The translations under genes were made by a program, and so were the position numbers. This document shows, in pieces, positions 60,682 to 64,000 of a stretch of DNA of 64,000 bases. Source of the DNA: Sediminibacterium sp. (GTDB lineage Bacteria; Bacteroidota; Bacteroidia; Chitinophagales; Chitinophagaceae); NCBI GenBank assembly GCA_007280515.1, contig QYPL01000018.1, forward strand, positions 1-64,000, written 5' to 3'. Under the pieces are notes generated by a model, which saw only the letters and a list, made by a program, of their open reading frames with translations, did not search any database and was not told the DNA's origin. How positions within the stretch are numbered: position 1 is the stretch's first letter; every line of letters begins with the position of its first letter.

Positions 60682-61707
60682 TTATCTCATAATAAATGGA
60701 AAGCGTTGATAATTCTTAAGTGCAATACCAGTTCCACGCACCACACTTTTCAGTGGATCCTCGGCTACATGAACGGGTAATTTAATTTTTTGACTTAATC
60801 TTTTATCTAAACCACGAAGTAATGCCCCACCTCCAGTTAAGTACAAACCTCTACGGTATATATCTGACGCAAGCTCTGGTGGCGTTGTTTCTAAGGCTTT
60901 TAAGATGGCCTCTTCAATTTTTAAAATGCTCTTATCTAAAGCTTCGGCTACTTCTTGATAAGTGACCATAATTTGTTTAGGAATACCTGTTACTAAGTCA
61001 CGACCATTCACTGGCATATCATCTGGAGGATTATCTAAATCCTTTAAGGCAGCACCTACATGTATTTTAATTTGTTCTGCAGTTCGCTCTCCAATTAATA
61101 AACTATGATAACGTCTTAATGCTTCCATGATATCTGCAGTAAATTCATCTCCTGCAATACGAATACTTTGATCACAAACTATTCCTGCAAGGGCAATAAC
61201 TGTAATACCAGTCGTACCGCCTCCAATATCAATAATCATATTTCCAACGGGCTCTTCTACATCAATACCAATTCCTAATGCAGCTGCCATTGGTTCATGA
61301 ATCATATAAACTTCTTTGGCACCTGCTTGCTCTGCACTATCACGCACCGCTCTTTTTTCAACTTCAGTAATAGAGGAAGGAATACAAATAACCATTCTCC
61401 AACTTGGAGGAAATAATGGCTTCTTTGGATAAATCATTTTCATCAATTCGCGAATCATTAATTCAGCAGCATTGAAGTCGGCTATTACACCGTCTTTTAA
61501 GGGACGAATTGTTTTAATACTTTCATGTGTTTTCTCATGCATCAACAAGGCTTTCTTACCCACGCCTAAAACTTCTTTCATATTATTCCTATTCAAAGCA
61601 ATAATAGAAGGTTCATTCACGACTACTTCATCGTTGTGAATAATAAGCGTGTTGGCTGTACCTAAGTCCATCGCTATTTCCTGTGTAAAAAAATTAAATA
61701 ATCCCAT
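60682..61707 (-). CDS. mreB: Rod shape-determining actin homologue MreB
   Basis: Bacterial actin, 341 residues. Phosphate loops 'AMDLGTANTLIIH' and 'GNMIIDIGGGTTGITVIAL', 'IHEPMAAALGIGIDV' and 'YLTGGGALLRGLD' mark the nucleotide site. It is the first gene of mreB-mreC-mreD-mrdA-rodA-MBL, so cells should be rod-shaped. A candidate promoter lies in the 110-base gap to purD, but no perfect -7 match is there. Confidence 0.97.
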   Translation of the reverse strand: MGLFNFFTQEIAMDLGTANTLIIHNDEVVVNEPSIIALNRNNMKEVLGVGKKALLMHEKTHESIKTIRPLKDGVIADFNAAELMIRELMKMIYPKKPLFPPSWRMVICIPSSITEVEKRAVRDSAEQAGAKEVYMIHEPMAAALGIGIDVEEPVGNMIIDIGGGTTGITVIALAGIVCDQSIRIAGDEFTADIMEALRRYHSLLIGERTAEQIKIHVGAALKDLDNPPDDMPVNGRDLVTGIPKQIMVTYQEVAEALDKSILKIEEAILKALETTPPELASDIYRRGLYLTGGGALLRGLDKRLSQKIKLPVHVAEDPLKSVVRGTGIALKNYQRFPFIMR

Positions 61708-61817
61708 TGTAGATCTTTATTTGAATAGTTGAAGTTGAATGAAGCAAAATTCATCTAAAATCCTTACAATACAAAGCTTTTTACAAATGATTCGCAAAGT
61801 TTTTTTAACCCAAAATT

Positions 61818-63101
61818 TTATGCAAACTCGTAGCCAATATCTTTTCTAAAATACATGCCTTCAAACTGAATATTGGATAGTGCTTTTTGCGCTTTTTCTA
61901 CTGCCTCTTGAAGGTCTTTGCCTTGGCTAGTCACAGTAAGCACACGACCTCCTTTGGTAACGATTGCGTTATCTTGAAACCCAGTACCAGCTTGAAATAC
62001 AAGGCTGTCCGGTAATTTTTGAGCAAGCTCTATTCCTTGAATAGGAAAGTTTTTTTCATAAGACCCAGGATAGCCACCACTTACAGCCATCACTGTTGCA
62101 AATGCTTCTTCATGATATTGAATATTTACGTCTTCTAAAGTACCATTATCGGCAGCCGCTAGTAGACTTACTAAGTCGGTTTGCAAACGTGGTAGAATTA
62201 CTTCAGTTTCTGGGTCGCCCAAGCGACAATTATATTCAATTACATAGGGTTCTCCCTTGCAATTCATAAGTCCAAAGAATACAAATCCTTTATACACAAG
62301 GCCTTCCTGCTTTATTCCTTGAATAGTGGGCTCCACAATTTGAGTATTTACTTTTGCCATAAAAGCGTCGTCCATAAAGGGCACTGGGCTTACGCAACCC
62401 ATACCACCCGTGTTTAAACCGGTATCTCCTTCGCCAATTCTTTTATAATCCTTGGCATGTCCTATAATTTGATAATGATGGCCATCGGTTAAAGCAAATA
62501 CGCTTACTTCAATACCTTCTAAAAACTGTTCTATTACTACTTTATCGCTAGCTGCTCCAAACTGTTTGTCCTGTAACATTTCTTTAAAACTCGTCAATGC
62601 TTCTTGGTGTGTAGTGGCTATAATAACGCCCTTGCCTGCGGCTAGTCCATCTGCTTTTAATACAATGGGAAGGGCATGAGCGCTAATATAGGCAAGGCCT
62701 TGCTCATAATTTTCAAGCGTAAATTCGGCATAACTAGCAGTAGGTATTTGATGCCTTTGCATAAAATGTTTACTGAAAGCCTTGCTACCTTCTAACTGAG
62801 CTGCTTTGGCAGAAGGGCCAATGATATTAATGTGTTCGGTTAAAGGGTCACCCGTGAAAAAATCATAAATCCCTTTTACAAGTGGTTCCTCTGGCCCAAC
62901 TACAATCATTTCTATTTGGTGCTCAATGGCCGCTTTTTTAAGGGCATCAAAATCATTAATTTCAATGGGTAAATTCGTTCCAAATTCAGCCGTACCAGGG
63001 TTTCCAGGGGCTATAAAAATTTCATCACACTGATGACTTTCTGCCATTTTCCATGCCAAAGCATTTTCTCTTCCACCACTACCAATGAGTAAAATATTCA
63101 T
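61818..63101 (-). CDS. purD: Phosphoribosylamine--glycine ligase
   Basis: Purine synthesis enzyme making glycinamide ribonucleotide; 427 residues. 'MNILLIGSGGRENALAWKMA' opens the N domain, the ATP-grasp region includes 'PIVLKADGLAAGKGVIIATT', and 'YNCRLGDPETEVILPRL' gives the metal site. Complete and of normal length. Divergent from the POT transporter gene across 81 bases. Confidence 0.97.
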   Translation of the reverse strand: MNILLIGSGGRENALAWKMAESHQCDEIFIAPGNPGTAEFGTNLPIEINDFDALKKAAIEHQIEMIVVGPEEPLVKGIYDFFTGDPLTEHINIIGPSAKAAQLEGSKAFSKHFMQRHQIPTASYAEFTLENYEQGLAYISAHALPIVLKADGLAAGKGVIIATTHQEALTSFKEMLQDKQFGAASDKVVIEQFLEGIEVSVFALTDGHHYQIIGHAKDYKRIGEGDTGLNTGGMGCVSPVPFMDDAFMAKVNTQIVEPTIQGIKQEGLVYKGFVFFGLMNCKGEPYVIEYNCRLGDPETEVILPRLQTDLVSLLAAADNGTLEDVNIQYHEEAFATVMAVSGGYPGSYEKNFPIQGIELAQKLPDSLVFQAGTGFQDNAIVTKGGRVLTVTSQGKDLQEAVEKAQKALSNIQFEGMYFRKDIGYEFA

Positions 63102-63182
63102 ATTTAAACGGATTGCTGCACGAAAGTAAAATTTATTGAATGGATTTTATTAAATTGAGTCAAATAAATAAAACAAATTGTC

Positions 63183-64000
63183 ATGACCTCTACCACTCAG
63201 AAACACCCCAAGGGATTATATGTTTTATTTGCAACAGAAATGTGGGAGCGTTTTAACTACTATGGTATGCGCGCTATCTTGGTTTTATTTTTAACCAAGG
63301 CCTTATTATTTGACAAAGTTTTCGCCTCCCAAGTATATGGTAGTTATACGGGCTTGGTTTATTTAACACCCCTTTTAGGAGGCTATATAGCCGATAGGTA
63401 TTGGGGTAATAACCGCTCCATCATTGCAGGAGGTCTAGTCATGGCCATTGGTGAATTTGTACTATTTTTTTGTGGGCATTTCTATGAAAATGCTGCCTTA
63501 GCCATGCCTTTATTTTATATTGGTCTGGGATGTATGATTGCAGGTAATGGTTTTTTCAAGCCTAATATTTCAAGTATGGTAGGGCAGCTCTATGCCAAGG
63601 GCGATTCTAGAATTGACGCTTCTTACACTATTTTTTATATGGGTATTAATACAGGCGGAGCCATTGGCCCCTTCGTCTGTGGTTTTTTTGGAGACACGGG
63701 TAAGTCGGGCGATTTTAAATGGGCTTTTTTCGCAGGCGGCGTTGCTATGTTATTAAGTGTCATTACACAAATAGTTTTTCAGAAAAAATATTTAGTGAAT
63801 GCAGATGGGCAGTCCATTGGAGAGGCCCCTAAAGACGCACCGGCTTGGTTTCAAAAAATTCCAGTGATGGTGGGCTTTTTATTTTTAATTTCTTTAGTCA
63901 CCATTGCATTAGTATACATTGATATTAAAGTAGTGAGTTATTTATTTTGGTTGTTACTAGCTTGTATTATTTTGATTGCTGTCATTATTTTTTCAGATAA
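63183..64000 (+). CDS. POT/PTR-family peptide transporter, N-terminal part (cut by window edge)
   Basis: About 272 residues are present before the window ends with no stop. The start 'MTSTTQKHPKGLYVLFATEM' leads into the proton-coupled oligopeptide transporter motif ExxERFxYYG ('EMWERFNYYGMRAIL'). Six or more helices are visible, including 'GNGFFKPNISSMVGQLY' and 'YTIFYMGINTGGAIGP', both POT signatures. It should import di- and tripeptides with protons. Confidence 0.92.
   Translation, partial: MTSTTQKHPKGLYVLFATEMWERFNYYGMRAILVLFLTKALLFDKVFASQVYGSYTGLVYLTPLLGGYIADRYWGNNRSIIAGGLVMAIGEFVLFFCGHFYENAALAMPLFYIGLGCMIAGNGFFKPNISSMVGQLYAKGDSRIDASYTIFYMGINTGGAIGPFVCGFFGDTGKSGDFKWAFFAGGVAMLLSVITQIVFQKKYLVNADGQSIGEAPKDAPAWFQKIPVMVGFLFLISLVTIALVYIDIKVVSYLFWLLLACIILIAVIIFSD

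Noticed and set aside
1..64000. tRNA, rRNA, CRISPR array, insertion sequence or prophage
   Set aside because: No T-loop-like GTTCRA patterns in a cloverleaf context, no spaced direct repeats of CRISPR size, and no transposase, integrase or phage structural gene were found.

Overview
The window is AT-rich, densely coded chromosomal DNA from a member of the Bacteroidetes (Bacteroidota), most likely of the Chitinophagaceae/Sediminibacterium kind (family-level placement is inference). The evidence is: many perfect matches to the Bacteroidetes -7 promoter element TAnnTTTG and almost no Shine-Dalgarno sequences; a PorZ-like protein with a type IX secretion C-terminal domain; an arginine pathway built on an N-acyl-ornithine carbamoyltransferase; futalosine-route menaquinone synthesis (MqnC); a long three-domain IspG; and Bacteroidetes-type proteins such as DUF5606, DUF4369-TlpA and PspC/PadR pairs. 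I see no rRNA, tRNA, CRISPR array, prophage or insertion sequence. This is core chromosome rather than an island.

Layout. 1-2.1 kb: a cut-off anti-sigma-like gene, an ECF sigma factor coupled to it by TAATG, and mqnC. 2.2-7.6 kb: an active/inactive pair of M16 zinc proteases, then padR with a perfect 13-bp-arm palindrome at its promoter and a PspC-domain membrane protein. 7.6-14.3 kb: gcvT, a short ssb, a ComB-family phosphatase, a large SWIM-SNF2 helicase and a YHS-domain lipoprotein. 14.3-22.9 kb: an eight-gene arginine operon (GNAT acyltransferase, argG, argC, argD, argF', argB, argE, argH). It is preceded by a 30-codon reading frame ending Pro-Arg-Arg-Gly-Phe that lies inside a structured RNA leader. 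22.9-31.6 kb: an FKBP isomerase, a degenerate OXA-like lipoprotein, ispG, an LpxL-type acyltransferase, an ArsR regulator with a cysteine-poor tandem-rhodanese protein, tsaB, ridA, an aldose epimerase and a PliI-like exported protein.

31.6-40.7 kb: porZ and a GH3/serine-hydrolase fusion in one unit, a DUF5606 gene, a DegT-family aminotransferase broken by a one-base frameshift, rpoN and a membrane protein. 40.7-55.8 kb: an MMPL/RND transporter, a TlpA-like lipoprotein, gatB, a plug-plus-PDZ protein, alaS, an M23 peptidase, an AlkA-like glycosylase, ppc and smaller genes. 55.0-61.7 kb: the elongasome operon mreB-mreC-mreD-mrdA-rodA with a metallo-beta-lactamase-fold gene at its end. 61.8-64 kb: purD and, divergently, a cut-off POT peptide transporter.

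The strongest candidate for something undescribed is the arginine-operon leader (14476-14604), where two consecutive arginine codons sit in the loop of an 8-bp hairpin. A valine at position 90 of ArgF' further suggests that the pathway runs through succinylated rather than acetylated intermediates. Other points worth checking are the two palindrome-plus-promoter autoregulatory sites (padR, arsR), the OXA-fold lipoprotein without its catalytic lysine, the frameshifted aminotransferase, and a terminator built into the 3' coding end of a convergent gene.
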